Below are positions 1-8,130 of a stretch of 64,000 bases of DNA, in pieces. A program made the translations under genes and the position numbers. How positions within the stretch are numbered: position 1 is the first letter of the stretch; each line of letters begins with the position of its first letter. The DNA is from Candidatus Saccharimonadota bacterium (GTDB lineage: Bacteria > Patescibacteriota > Saccharimonadia > Saccharimonadales > Saccharimonadaceae), in the NCBI GenBank assembly GCA_017531585.1, contig JAFXKT010000001.1, positions 124,001 through 188,000 on the forward strand. Direction: 5' to 3'. The notes beneath the pieces are model-generated. The model did not search any database, was not told the DNA's origin, and was given only the letters and a program-made list of their open reading frames with translations.

Positions 1-411
1 GCTATCAATATAGAAGCTAGCGTAGCCCTGCTTAGTTTCGTTATCTGTTCGGTAGACATATTCGCCATCCTTTTTCTCGCGCACAGTAAAGGTAGCTTTT
101 ACATTCTTGTTACCAGTGTTTAGAAGAACGATTTTATCAATCTCTTGCTGAGCGAGTGCCTGAGACGAAGAAGAGATATTACGCAGCTCGCCATTAAAAC
201 CTTCGACGTTCAGCTTCTTGAAATTAAAATTCGAGACAATACCAGCAAATAGACAGGAGACAATCAAAATTACACAGAAGATAGTAATTATCTTTTTAAG
301 TTTGCGAGGCATCGCAAAATGAGGCTTCTTTTCTTCTTCGGCCTTCGCCTGCTTCTCTTCCGAAGTCTTTTTTGCCGCCTGTTTGGAACTAGTTACCTTG
401 TTTTCCCACAT
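1..411 (-). CDS. Single-pass membrane protein, 3' end outside window
   Basis: The ATG is at 411-409 and the reading frame stays open to base 1, so only the first 137 residues are visible. The N-terminus is a lysine/glutamate/alanine-rich cytoplasmic tail of about 38 residues, followed by one hydrophobic segment (roughly residues 40-62, core IITIFCVILIVSCLFAGIV) and an extracytoplasmic part with many polar residues. It overlaps the end of the upstream cell-wall hydrolase gene by 23 bases in another frame, which suggests translational coupling in one operon. I do not recognise a family. The layout, a charged tail plus one membrane segment, resembles the small membrane proteins at 19941 and 24458, but no residue-level similarity is obvious. 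Confidence 0.7.
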   Translation of the reverse strand, partial: MWENKVTSSKQAAKKTSEEKQAKAEEEKKPHFAMPRKLKKIITIFCVILIVSCLFAGIVSNFNFKKLNVEGFNGELRNISSSSQALAQQEIDKIVLLNTGNKNVKATFTVREKKDGEYVYRTDNETKQGYASFYIDS

Positions 412-2212
412 TGAATTCTTCCTGGTTAATTTCCGACTCGAGATATACAAAAGTTACTCCATTGGCACTGTTTTCAAAATATGAGATAGGATGTTTTTTG
501 ATCTTTGCTGAAGTATTTGGGTAGTCCGCCTCGATTGTATAGACCAGGTTGTCCTTAAATCCAAGCACAATTCCTGTATGGCCACAGGAGTAATCTCCGC
601 ACTTAATACTGTCATCCGTAACACTAAAGACTGCGAGTGGTTTTACCTCTGTACCAGTGGAAAATTGAGGATAATCATCAGAGAGTTTCTTTGCTACGTC
701 GCGCGGCAAACCCCAATCGCGGTCAACTTTACCAAGATTCGTGAAGCGCTGAACAAAGTAGGCAACGAGACTCGTGTCGTTATTTTTAGTCCCGAGCGGC
801 AAATTCCAATCTTCCGCAGACACCGAGGAGGAATTATAGTGTTTGATAATTCGCTTCATTTCGCGCTCTTCTAGACCAGACTTTTTGGCGGTTTCAGTCA
901 TGCATTTATAAGTCTTAGTGATTTCGTCACTAAAGTTAGTCGTGACAATTTCTTGGAGCTTTGAGTTAGTAGTCTCGATTTTATCTTTCGTAATACCATA
1001 TTGCTCCGCAACACCCAGAACAATCTTCGAAGCATAGGAATAATCATTGAGCGCGGAGAGATTATTATCACCTAGATTCCATGCACTGCTATCAGAAAAA
1101 TCCCCGACAAGAGTAATATAAATCACACCATCACGATTCGAATCTTTCGAGAAGGCGGCAGACTTGTTAATTGGGAAGTGCTGCACCGTGCGTTTAGAAA
1201 ACAGATCTACCGTAATATGCGGATAATAGCCGTCATAGAGCTTACTATAATTCGAAATTTCGCCAATTATGTTGTCTTTTGGAGATATAACACTCACGAC
1301 AATTTTATATGCTTTTTTCTCGCCATTGGTTTTGTCCGAGGCTTTAAAAGTCATGCCATAGTCACTAACTTTTAGGGAGTATTCCCTGCTCGTACCCATG
1401 ACTTCTTCTCTATGGAAGCCATTTACACTATCGCCAACAATCCAGCCATCATTAAAGCGTGTACCAGAAGATTTTGAGCTGTCCGAGCAAGAGCAATCGT
1501 TGTTTAGAACCGTATTCTGGATATAGTTAACGTTATCTTTCGAGTAGCTATTCTGATTAGCATGTTCACTCATTCTCTCGTTGCTTTCCGCTAGTTCCGC
1601 AGAGCTGAGCCAGCCAAGTTGCATAGAGCGCGCAACGACATAATCAATGTAGCTCGACACCTTGGCAACATAATTTGGATCCGTCGCATAGCCAGCAGCC
1701 TTGATAGCCTCAAGATATTTATACGGGTCAGTCATAGCTTCTTTCGTAAAGACACCTTTGGCGCCATAGGTTTTATAGTTTTGCTGGATTAGTTCAAAAT
1801 AACCACGCCAACCAGCCTCTAGATTGTCGTAATAATAGGCATTGTCTGGATTCGAGTCGTAAGCGCCGAGGCCAAAAAAGTTGTTGCGCATCGTAGCGAA
1901 ATAGCTTGTACCGGCAGTAGATTCTACGATACTCTGAGCCATCACAGCTTCCCAAGGAATACCAAATTCTACAGATAGATTTTGTGCGATTCCATGGTTT
2001 TCGTCAATCCACTTTTTCTGGAGTGTAGATAGACCAATTAATTCCTCATCCATCGCACGTGAACGAATCAAGCTATCCTCAACATTACAGACAGCAGGAT
2101 CATAAAGCAAGACGTCGTTTTTAATTAAATCTTCTTCAGAGACAGCAATAATTGGACTCGTCACAAAGCTTGCTAATAGTAGAGACGCTGCACAGATTAC
2201 TATCTTTTTCAT
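389..2212 (-). CDS. Secreted glucosaminidase (GH73-like) with C-terminal CHAP-like domain
   Basis: This is a 607-residue exported protein with an N-terminal signal sequence (about residues 1-24). Residues about 75-195 resemble the FlgJ/LytD-type glucosaminidase fold that cuts the peptidoglycan glycan strand. The motif AQSIVESTAGTS carries the expected catalytic glutamate (about E97) and is followed by NNFFGLGAY. A serine/cysteine-rich linker (about 238-250, CSCSDSSKSSG) leads to a middle region of unknown fold. Residues about 455-595 look like a CHAP amidase domain, with the histidine motif CGHTGIVLG. The usual catalytic Cys-Thr pair before a Tyr-Val-x-x-Arg stretch appears as NDTSLVAYFVQRF, without cysteine, so this second domain may be inactive. 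The gene overlaps the upstream gene by 4 bases (ATGA). Confidence 0.8.
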   Translation of the reverse strand: MKKIVICAASLLLASFVTSPIIAVSEEDLIKNDVLLYDPAVCNVEDSLIRSRAMDEELIGLSTLQKKWIDENHGIAQNLSVEFGIPWEAVMAQSIVESTAGTSYFATMRNNFFGLGAYDSNPDNAYYYDNLEAGWRGYFELIQQNYKTYGAKGVFTKEAMTDPYKYLEAIKAAGYATDPNYVAKVSSYIDYVVARSMQLGWLSSAELAESNERMSEHANQNSYSKDNVNYIQNTVLNNDCSCSDSSKSSGTRFNDGWIVGDSVNGFHREEVMGTSREYSLKVSDYGMTFKASDKTNGEKKAYKIVVSVISPKDNIIGEISNYSKLYDGYYPHITVDLFSKRTVQHFPINKSAAFSKDSNRDGVIYITLVGDFSDSSAWNLGDNNLSALNDYSYASKIVLGVAEQYGITKDKIETTNSKLQEIVTTNFSDEITKTYKCMTETAKKSGLEEREMKRIIKHYNSSSVSAEDWNLPLGTKNNDTSLVAYFVQRFTNLGKVDRDWGLPRDVAKKLSDDYPQFSTGTEVKPLAVFSVTDDSIKCGDYSCGHTGIVLGFKDNLVYTIEADYPNTSAKIKKHPISYFENSANGVTFVYLESEINQEEFNVGKQGN

Positions 2213-2850
2213 TCTTCTTCCGCCTCAACTGTATCGATTCTTTCGTAGATTATTTCGTAATCGTCAGCGTTATATCCAAGGGATTTTATTTCTTCGCGCA
2301 TTTGCTTTTGCATGTCCGTATTTTCATCCGTTTCTTTGAGACAGAAAGCCTTCGAACATTTCGTACCGAGGCTCAAAGTTGCAGTTTTCCTGCCAGAATC
2401 ATAGCCAATCGTATAAGGAAGCAATTCTCTAATCGTAACAATATGACGAAGCTTGGAAACCGCCTCGGCAGTCTCGTCGCTATCCACGACTAGCGCCAAG
2501 TTTTCAATTTCATCTGGATAATATTTGTAATAATCAAAGCTATTGTTCTGACCTGTTAGATATAGGTTTAGAGATTTAGTTTCACCTTTAGAAATAGTAA
2601 AGCTCTGCTCTTTCGTCTCTAGACCGTCAGCGGATACGACAACTTTATGCTCGCCAGAGCGAATCGGAACGCGCCCATTTTTTACCTTGTGGCCATCAAT
2701 CTTAATTGTAGCCGTGCTCGGAGCAACCAAGACATAAAGCTCAGCGTCTTTTTTGAAGATTGTTGTAAAAAGCACAACGATTAATACTAGAAGCATGGCA
2801 GAGCCAGAAAGAATCAGGATTAGGTTTTTCTTGCTGAGCTTCTTAAGCAT
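2209..2850 (-). CDS. Membrane-anchored PEGA-domain protein
   Basis: This 213-residue protein has a short basic N-terminus, one membrane segment (about residues 9-31) and an extracytoplasmic PEGA-like domain (about residues 37-100). The PEGA domain is recognised by the pattern ATIKIDGHKVKNG, then RSGEHKVVVSADG and the strand KGETKSLNLYL. PEGA domains are beta-sandwich modules found on surface proteins and are thought to bind wall or protein partners. The rest of the protein has no recognised domain. The stop codon overlaps the start of the glucosaminidase gene as ATGA, so the two are probably translated together. A TATAAT lies 10 bases before the ATG, giving a very short leader. Confidence 0.7.
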   Translation of the reverse strand: MLKKLSKKNLILILSGSAMLLVLIVVLFTTIFKKDAELYVLVAPSTATIKIDGHKVKNGRVPIRSGEHKVVVSADGLETKEQSFTISKGETKSLNLYLTGQNNSFDYYKYYPDEIENLALVVDSDETAEAVSKLRHIVTIRELLPYTIGYDSGRKTATLSLGTKCSKAFCLKETDENTDMQKQMREEIKSLGYNADDYEIIYERIDTVEAEEE

Positions 2851-2882
2851 AATCTCTATAATTATACCATTCTATAAGATAC

Positions 2883-2913
2883 AAAAAAGAGTAGCTTTTG
2901 AGAGCTACTCTTT
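2883..2913 (-). terminator. Intrinsic terminator after 2923 gene
   Basis: The stem is GAGTAGCT/AGCTACTC with a 6-base loop, flanked by an A-run on the left and T-rich bases on the right. Read on the minus strand it gives a hairpin followed by a U-run, just after the stop at 2923. Confidence 0.85.
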
Positions 2914-2922
2914 GTTTTGGGG

Positions 2923-3678
2923 CTAATTTGTCTTTTCGGTCACCGTTACATCAGTCATAACACCAGACGCGTCGAAGGTAGCGCGGTAGACATAGTTTTT
3001 GCCGACACCATCTATGTCGTCTACATATACGATCTGTTCATAAATACCATCAGATACCTTAGTAAATCTGGAAGCATCCGTTGCATAAAGTGGAGCTATG
3101 CCGCCTAGCCCACCATAATATCTAACACAAAGAGAGCCATCACAGTTCTCGAATGTGTATGAATCAGATTCTAGGGTAGGATTGCTATTAATAATATTAT
3201 CTGCATAGGTTGCTTTTGCCTTAGCGACAAAATCATCATAGGAGACGCTACTATACTTATCGACTATAATAAGTGCGTTGTCGGTTTGTTCAGAAGAAAC
3301 TTGCTCAGACTTAGCGCCAGGAAAGAGATATTCTGGATATAAAATTTTGCCGACAATATTATATTTATAATCAATATAATTATTTAGAGCTTCATAAGCA
3401 TTGCGATCCTCTGCATATTTTTGGTCTTCTGCATTTGGGGCGCCATTTGGCTCTGCAGAATTATTATCACCAGACTTTGAGCTGTCACTACAGTTAGTCT
3501 TGCTTTCGCCGTTATCAATTAGCTTCATCGCGGCAAAAGTACCACCACAACCGACTAATAGTGCGAGGATTGCCGTAAGGGCGACCACTGCGCCTTTTGA
3601 TGATTTTTGAGATGCGTTATTTACCGTAACGCTTTGGGTAGGCTGAGCCGCCTGACCTAAATTATTTTGATCTTGCAT
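2923..3678 (-). CDS. Single-pass surface protein of unknown function
   Basis: The 251-residue product has a glutamine/asparagine-rich cytoplasmic start, one membrane segment (about residues 29-53, GAVVALTAILALLVGCGG) and a polar, probably disordered linker with a NCSDSSKSGD stretch. A globular extracytoplasmic region of about 170 residues follows, which I do not recognise. The closely spaced SD AAGGAG before the ATG marks a leadered mRNA, unlike many genes here. It is a single-gene transcript, separated from ftsH by one terminator and from the next operon by another. The serine-lysine linker recalls one in the glucosaminidase at 389-2212. Confidence 0.65.
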   Translation of the reverse strand: MQDQNNLGQAAQPTQSVTVNNASQKSSKGAVVALTAILALLVGCGGTFAAMKLIDNGESKTNCSDSSKSGDNNSAEPNGAPNAEDQKYAEDRNAYEALNNYIDYKYNIVGKILYPEYLFPGAKSEQVSSEQTDNALIIVDKYSSVSYDDFVAKAKATYADNIINSNPTLESDSYTFENCDGSLCVRYYGGLGGIAPLYATDASRFTKVSDGIYEQIVYVDDIDGVGKNYVYRATFDASGVMTDVTVTEKTN

Positions 3679-3715
3679 TTATACTCCTTATGCTTTTTAT
3701 TTTAACATTTTTTTA

Positions 3716-3750
3716 CAACAAAAAACTGGAGCTGTCTGTAGCTCCAGTTT
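3716..3750 (-). terminator. Intrinsic terminator after ftsH
   Basis: An 11-base-pair stem AAACTGGAGCT/AGCTCCAGTTT with loop GTCTGT lies directly after the ftsH stop. On the minus strand a T-rich tract follows it. Confidence 0.9.
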
Positions 3751-3757
3751 CTGTTTA

Positions 3758-5653
3758 CTATTCGTGAAGTTTTGCTTCTTCTGGAAGAGTTGCGCCTTTG
3801 AGCAATTTTACAACCTCGTCTTCTTCGAGCGTTTCTTTCTCTAGAAGAGCGTTCGCCAAGATATCTAGGCTCTTCATGTTTGCCTTTAGGACAACTTCTG
3901 CACGCTTGTCTGCTTCGGCGCCAAGATCAGCGATTTCCTGATCGATGACTTCTGCAGTTTTCTCAGAATAATTCCTTGCACGATCACCAAAGAAGTTTAC
4001 TTCGTCAGAATTAAATACCTGATCACGTAGCTTGTTACCAAGGCCCTCAGTCGTTACCATCTCGCGAGATAGCTCTGCAACATGCTGAAGATCAGAGCTT
4101 GCGCCAGTCGTTACGCCGTCTTTGCCAAACATGATACGTTCTGCAACACGACCGCCCATTGCGCGAGCGAGAATATCTTTTAGTTCATAAACATTCTTGT
4201 AGCTGCGGTCTTCTGGAGGTAGGAACCAAGTAACACCGCCAGCATGACCACGCGGAATGATTGTAATCTTGTGAACTGGGTCGGAATCTGGAAGGACGTG
4301 ACCAACGATTGCGTGACCAGCTTCATGATAAGCCGTTATCTTGCGCTCTTGGTCGTTCATGACCTTGGACTTGCGTTCTGGACCAATTGCGATACGTTCG
4401 AAGGCTTCCGTAATATCTGCATTTGTAATTTCTTCGCGACCTGCGCGCGCAGCGGCAATGGCAGCTTCGTTTGCAATGTTTGCAAGATCAGCACCACTCG
4501 AACCAGCAGTCTTCGCAGCAAGAGCATCAATCTTTACGTCCTTCGCCATTGGCTTGTTCTTGAAGTGAACCTTTAGAATCTCGACACGGTCTTTGCGCTC
4601 TGGAAGGGTTACATTGACGTGACGATCGAAGCGGCCTGGGCGTAGCAAAGCTTTATCAAGCATATCAATGCGGTTTGTTGCAGCGATAACAATAACACCT
4701 GTCTCATTTTCGAAACCATCCATCTCGACAAGAATCTGATTTAGAGTCTGCTCGTCTTCGCGACCAGCGCCACCTCTTGCATCACGCTTGTGCGCCACGG
4801 CATCAATCTCATCGATGAAGATAATACTTGGAGCATTCTTTTTAGCCTTATCAAAGAGGTCACGAACACGAGATGCACCAACACCGACGAACATTTCAGC
4901 AAATTCAGAACCAGAGATTGAGAAGAATGGAACGTTTGCCTCGCCAGCAACAGCACGAGCCATCAAAGTTTTACCAGTACCCGGATCACCAGCAAGAAGA
5001 ACACCGCGCGGAATCTTTGCACCAAGCTTTTCGTATTTCTTTGGACTCTTTAGAAAATCTACAATTTCGGACAAATCCTGCTTTGCAGCTTCATTACCAG
5101 CAACATCATTGAAAGTAACACGCTTCTTTTCGTTGCCATAGAGGCGAGCCTTAGCCTTGCCGAAGCCCATAGACTGGTTGTTCATGCTCTGAGCCTGACG
5201 CATCATATAACTCAAGAACAGTAGTACAAAGACAACAGGAAGAACAATCATACCGATATCTAGGATGGTGCCCATAACATCGACATTTTCTTCAATCTTA
5301 ATCTTAACCTTGCCAGAAGTGATTGCTTCTTCGAAGCCTTGCTCCTGAAGCGTACCAGAACCATCTTTTCTAGATACCATTCTTGGCAAATCTTGGCCAT
5401 CACGAGGAATAACATGAAGTTCGTTACCACGGACAATAATCGTGTCGAGCTTCTCTTCATTAGCGTAGCCAAGGACAGTAGTAATATCTTTTTCGGTCTC
5501 TGCGCCGCCTTCACCGCCCGAAAGAGTCATGAATAGGCCGCCACCAATACAAAGGATTATTAGCCAAAAAACAACAAGACGGAAACCGTTTGCTACTTTG
5601 TTCGTTTTCTTTTTGTTTGGCTTTTTGTTAGCCGTTTTCTTGTATTCTGGCAT
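3758..5653 (-). CDS. ftsH: ATP-dependent zinc metalloprotease FtsH
   Basis: FtsH is the membrane-bound AAA+ protease that pulls out and degrades membrane and short-lived cytosolic proteins. The 631-residue product has the full order of parts: a basic N-terminus, a first membrane segment (about 25-45), a periplasmic-type domain, a second membrane segment (about 131-150), Walker A GDPGTGKT, Walker B FIDEID, the second region of homology with RPGRFDRH, and the zinc site HEAGH with a downstream acidic ligand near GASSDL. The length matches the family. An SD (TTAGGAG) precedes the ATG. A proline tRNA ends only 24 bases upstream on the same strand, so the two are probably transcribed together. Confidence 0.98.
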   Translation of the reverse strand: MPEYKKTANKKPNKKKTNKVANGFRLVVFWLIILCIGGGLFMTLSGGEGGAETEKDITTVLGYANEEKLDTIIVRGNELHVIPRDGQDLPRMVSRKDGSGTLQEQGFEEAITSGKVKIKIEENVDVMGTILDIGMIVLPVVFVLLFLSYMMRQAQSMNNQSMGFGKAKARLYGNEKKRVTFNDVAGNEAAKQDLSEIVDFLKSPKKYEKLGAKIPRGVLLAGDPGTGKTLMARAVAGEANVPFFSISGSEFAEMFVGVGASRVRDLFDKAKKNAPSIIFIDEIDAVAHKRDARGGAGREDEQTLNQILVEMDGFENETGVIVIAATNRIDMLDKALLRPGRFDRHVNVTLPERKDRVEILKVHFKNKPMAKDVKIDALAAKTAGSSGADLANIANEAAIAAARAGREEITNADITEAFERIAIGPERKSKVMNDQERKITAYHEAGHAIVGHVLPDSDPVHKITIIPRGHAGGVTWFLPPEDRSYKNVYELKDILARAMGGRVAERIMFGKDGVTTGASSDLQHVAELSREMVTTEGLGNKLRDQVFNSDEVNFFGDRARNYSEKTAEVIDQEIADLGAEADKRAEVVLKANMKSLDILANALLEKETLEEDEVVKLLKGATLPEEAKLHE

Positions 5654-5677
5654 TAAAACTCCTAAAAACTCATTAAA

Positions 5678-5753
5678 TGGTCGGGGCGACCCGACTTGAA
5701 CGGGCGACCTCGCAGTCCCGAACCGCGCGCGCTACCAACTGCGCCACGCCCCG
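5678..5753 (-). tRNA. tRNA-Pro (anticodon CGG)
   Basis: This is a 76-base cloverleaf with encoded CCA. The acceptor is CGGGGCG/CGCCCCG, the anticodon loop is TTCGGGA and the T-loop is TTCAAGT. A TATAAT lies 9 bases upstream, in the gap after the glycosyltransferase gene. It reads CCG codons and probably heads the ftsH transcript. Confidence 0.95.
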
Positions 5754-5776
5754 ATAAGGGTTATTATATCACGAAA

Positions 5777-7192
5777 CTACTTAGCAGATAGCTTGCGCAA
5801 GGAATAACTAGGGGAATATTTATCTAGATTTAAGGTAGCCTCCTCGACCACTTCTAGATTATCATTCGGGAAAGCATCTTCATTCATTGAGACGAACCAG
5901 AAATCGTCCATATCTTTCGTATCGTCGATTCGGTTCACGATCTGATTGCCTCCTAGCAAGTAGACTGGATGCGCCGAAGTTTCGTAAGCACTGAGCTCAA
6001 AATACAATTCTTCAGAAGACGTAACAATGGCTTCCTTGCCGTAGCTTAATGCTTCAATGTTTTTGTAGAGCAAGCTGACAGCTGGACGGGAATTTGATTC
6101 AAAATCAAAACTGCCCTTTTCAAAAACGTTGTATATGCCGAGGGCAGAAATCGAAACGAAGATAACACCACAGATGATAATTCTTAGATTTTTTCGGCTT
6201 TGATAGTTTTTCTTGACGCGTTTATTCATTTGAGCAGCCAAAGAGATTGCGATCAGTAGACAGGTAGATACCGGAACGACCGCTAGGTTTTCCGACGAAA
6301 ACGAGATAGCAGGGATAATAATAGACAAAACCGCGAGCAAAGATATCGACATAGCGATTAACAAGACTGGCGCAACTGCCTTTTTCTTTGTCTTTATAAA
6401 TAGATAAGTAAGCGAAACGATGCCAGCTAACAAAAGAAGTAACGAGAGTGCCTTGGTTTCGTTCGTAGAAGAATAGAGCGTCATCTCAGTAAGAGTTTCC
6501 ATTAGAGTATTTAAACTTGTTTCCGAGACAGAGCTAAAATTTAACATGAATAAGCAAGGCAAAAAAGTAAAAATCGGAACTACGAACAGGAGAAATAGCT
6601 TCCTATCAAAGAATTCTTTTTTATAGATCGAAGCGGCATAGATTAATTGAACAAGCCAGACCAAAACAAAAGATAGATGTGTCCAGAGCCCGAGCGAGAG
6701 AATAATTACATAGACTACCCACCATTTCTTCTCTTTTGTATCAATTGCAAGCTGCAAGAAATATAGCGAAGCGAAAGCCTCCAAAATAATTAGGATATTC
6801 GCCTGGATACTTTGACCAGAATGAATCATGAACGGACAGATACTCACAAAAAGTGCGCCAAGAATTGCGGCTTTTGCGCCATATTTGTATTTCGTCCACT
6901 TAAAAATAAAGAAGATTGCAGCCGCGCCGAGTACTGCAGATAGCAAGCGAAGCGAGTAAATATCTCGTCCAATAATCTTTAGGATAAGATAATAAAATGG
7001 CAAATTTGTGCTCTGCGGAGCGTTTTTTATGGCCTCAAAAGCACCAAAACGAGTCATGTAGACGTTTTGCGATTCGCTCAAATTAACAGATTGTTCCAGA
7101 TGAGTTACACATAAAAATAGATAAACAAGACCAAACAGCGCTGGAGCCAAAAGACAGAAAAGTCGACGTCTCTCAAGAAAGAACTGTTTCAT
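5777..7192 (-). CDS. GT-C type membrane glycosyltransferase (PMT/ArnT-like)
   Basis: This 471-residue polytopic protein has about ten to twelve hydrophobic segments. An N-terminal loop after the first segment is followed by a long run of helices, as in the PMT_2/ArnT class that moves sugars from lipid-linked donors to proteins or lipids on the outer face of the membrane. The stretch NLPFYYLILK, the following SLRLLSAVLG helix, and HSGQSIQANI are typical of that class. The acidic residues expected in the first outer loop are not clear (SESQNVY), so substrate and activity are open. A TAAAAT lies 7 bases before the ATG, suggesting a leaderless mRNA. The gene sits alone between two proline tRNAs. 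Confidence 0.7.
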   Translation of the reverse strand: MKQFFLERRRLFCLLAPALFGLVYLFLCVTHLEQSVNLSESQNVYMTRFGAFEAIKNAPQSTNLPFYYLILKIIGRDIYSLRLLSAVLGAAAIFFIFKWTKYKYGAKAAILGALFVSICPFMIHSGQSIQANILIILEAFASLYFLQLAIDTKEKKWWVVYVIILSLGLWTHLSFVLVWLVQLIYAASIYKKEFFDRKLFLLFVVPIFTFLPCLFMLNFSSVSETSLNTLMETLTEMTLYSSTNETKALSLLLLLAGIVSLTYLFIKTKKKAVAPVLLIAMSISLLAVLSIIIPAISFSSENLAVVPVSTCLLIAISLAAQMNKRVKKNYQSRKNLRIIICGVIFVSISALGIYNVFEKGSFDFESNSRPAVSLLYKNIEALSYGKEAIVTSSEELYFELSAYETSAHPVYLLGGNQIVNRIDDTKDMDDFWFVSMNEDAFPNDNLEVVEEATLNLDKYSPSYSLRKLSAK

Positions 7193-7234
7193 GCTTTATA
7201 TTTTAACATAGTTGTGATATAATACCTCTATTGA

Positions 7235-7310
7235 CGGGGTTTGGCGCAGTTGGTAGCGCGCGCGCTTTGGGAGCGCGAGGTCAGCAGTTCGAGCCTGCTA
7301 ACCCCGACCA
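7235..7310 (+). tRNA. tRNA-Pro (anticodon TGG)
   Basis: This 76-base cloverleaf has encoded CCA. The acceptor is CGGGGTT/AACCCCG, the anticodon loop is TTTGGGA and the T-loop is TTCGAGC. An extended -10 (TGATATAAT, 7215-7223) lies 11 bases upstream. The D-arm is identical to that of the tRNA-Pro at 5678, showing that the two isoacceptors are related. Confidence 0.95.
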
Positions 7311-7329
7311 TAATTTGAATTTTCACTAA

Positions 7330-7358
7330 AAATACCCTCGATTCGAGGATATTTTTTT
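7330..7358 (+). terminator. Terminator between tRNA-Pro and HAD gene
   Basis: The stem AATACCCTCG / CGAGGATATT has a 2-base loop plus a T-run (with one C-A mismatch). It lies between convergent genes and can stop both strands. Confidence 0.8.
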
Positions 7359-8130
7359 ATTTCTCTAGTAGTTTATCTATTAACTCTTCTGGACTATCTA
7401 CGATATGGTCTTCCGTTACTTCTTGAAGTAATTTCGGATGAGAATCTCGCATTGCGTAGCCATTAAAACACTTGATCATGGCAATATCATTAAGGTCATC
7501 ACCTAAGACAATCGTCTCACCCTGTAACTTTTCACTCTTAACTAGTCTAGAAATCGCCTCTTCTTTTCCAGATTCGAAAGGCATCACATTTATAAATGCG
7601 CTATATTCACTACCAACCCAAGAAAGACTAGATTTTACAGCATGGCGTTCGTGATGCATTTTTATCTTGTCACCACCAAGCTCAGAGCTAATCTTATCTA
7701 TTAGTGGATCGATTAGGCTATCACTAAGTAGCCATAAACGGACTTTTCCTATTGGAGCGATCGGAAAGCGATACTCCTGCGTATAGCCGTGATAAGAAAT
7801 CGCCATTCGATTATCTGGATAGAAACTCGTAGCAATATTTATAATCCTCTTGAGCTCGCTCGGTTCAAAAACAATCTCGCCAATTAGCTTGTCTTTTTTA
7901 ATATCTACAGCAAAGCTTCCGTTATCTACTACCAGATAATCTGCGTTTTCTATATAGTCTGGAAAATTCCGGAGCATACTAGGCCTGCCGCGGCCAGTTG
8001 CAAAGCCAAAGATATTTCCAGCAGCACGAAAGCGCTTTACAGCTTCGATATTTCTTTTGTACTGTACAAAGTCCGTATCGCTGTGCTGCCAAAAAGTACC
8101 ATCTACATCACAAAACAGATTCATATTCAC
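7357..8130 (-). CDS. HAD-family phosphatase (Cof-like)
   Basis: The 257-residue cytoplasmic phosphatase belongs to the haloacid dehalogenase superfamily. Motif I is DVDGTF near residues 8-13 (nucleophile Asp and acid/base Asp), motif II is in FATGRGR, and motif IV is GDDLNDIAMIK near the C-terminus. The cap position between motifs II and III fits the Cof (type IIB) subgroup that dephosphorylates sugar phosphates and related small molecules. The substrate cannot be told from sequence. The start is either a GTG at 8130, directly after the stop codon of the upstream gene, or the ATG two codons later at 8124. The coupling suggests that both genes form one transcript. Confidence 0.85.
   Translation of the reverse strand: MNMNLFCDVDGTFWQHSDTDFVQYKRNIEAVKRFRAAGNIFGFATGRGRPSMLRNFPDYIENADYLVVDNGSFAVDIKKDKLIGEIVFEPSELKRIINIATSFYPDNRMAISYHGYTQEYRFPIAPIGKVRLWLLSDSLIDPLIDKISSELGGDKIKMHHERHAVKSSLSWVGSEYSAFINVMPFESGKEEAISRLVKSEKLQGETIVLGDDLNDIAMIKCFNGYAMRDSHPKLLQEVTEDHIVDSPEELIDKLLEK

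Noticed and set aside
5678-7310. The two tRNA-Pro genes as direct/inverted repeats flanking a mobile segment
   Set aside because: They are different isoacceptors in opposite orientation and share only normal tRNA conservation; the glycosyltransferase between them shows no mobility genes.
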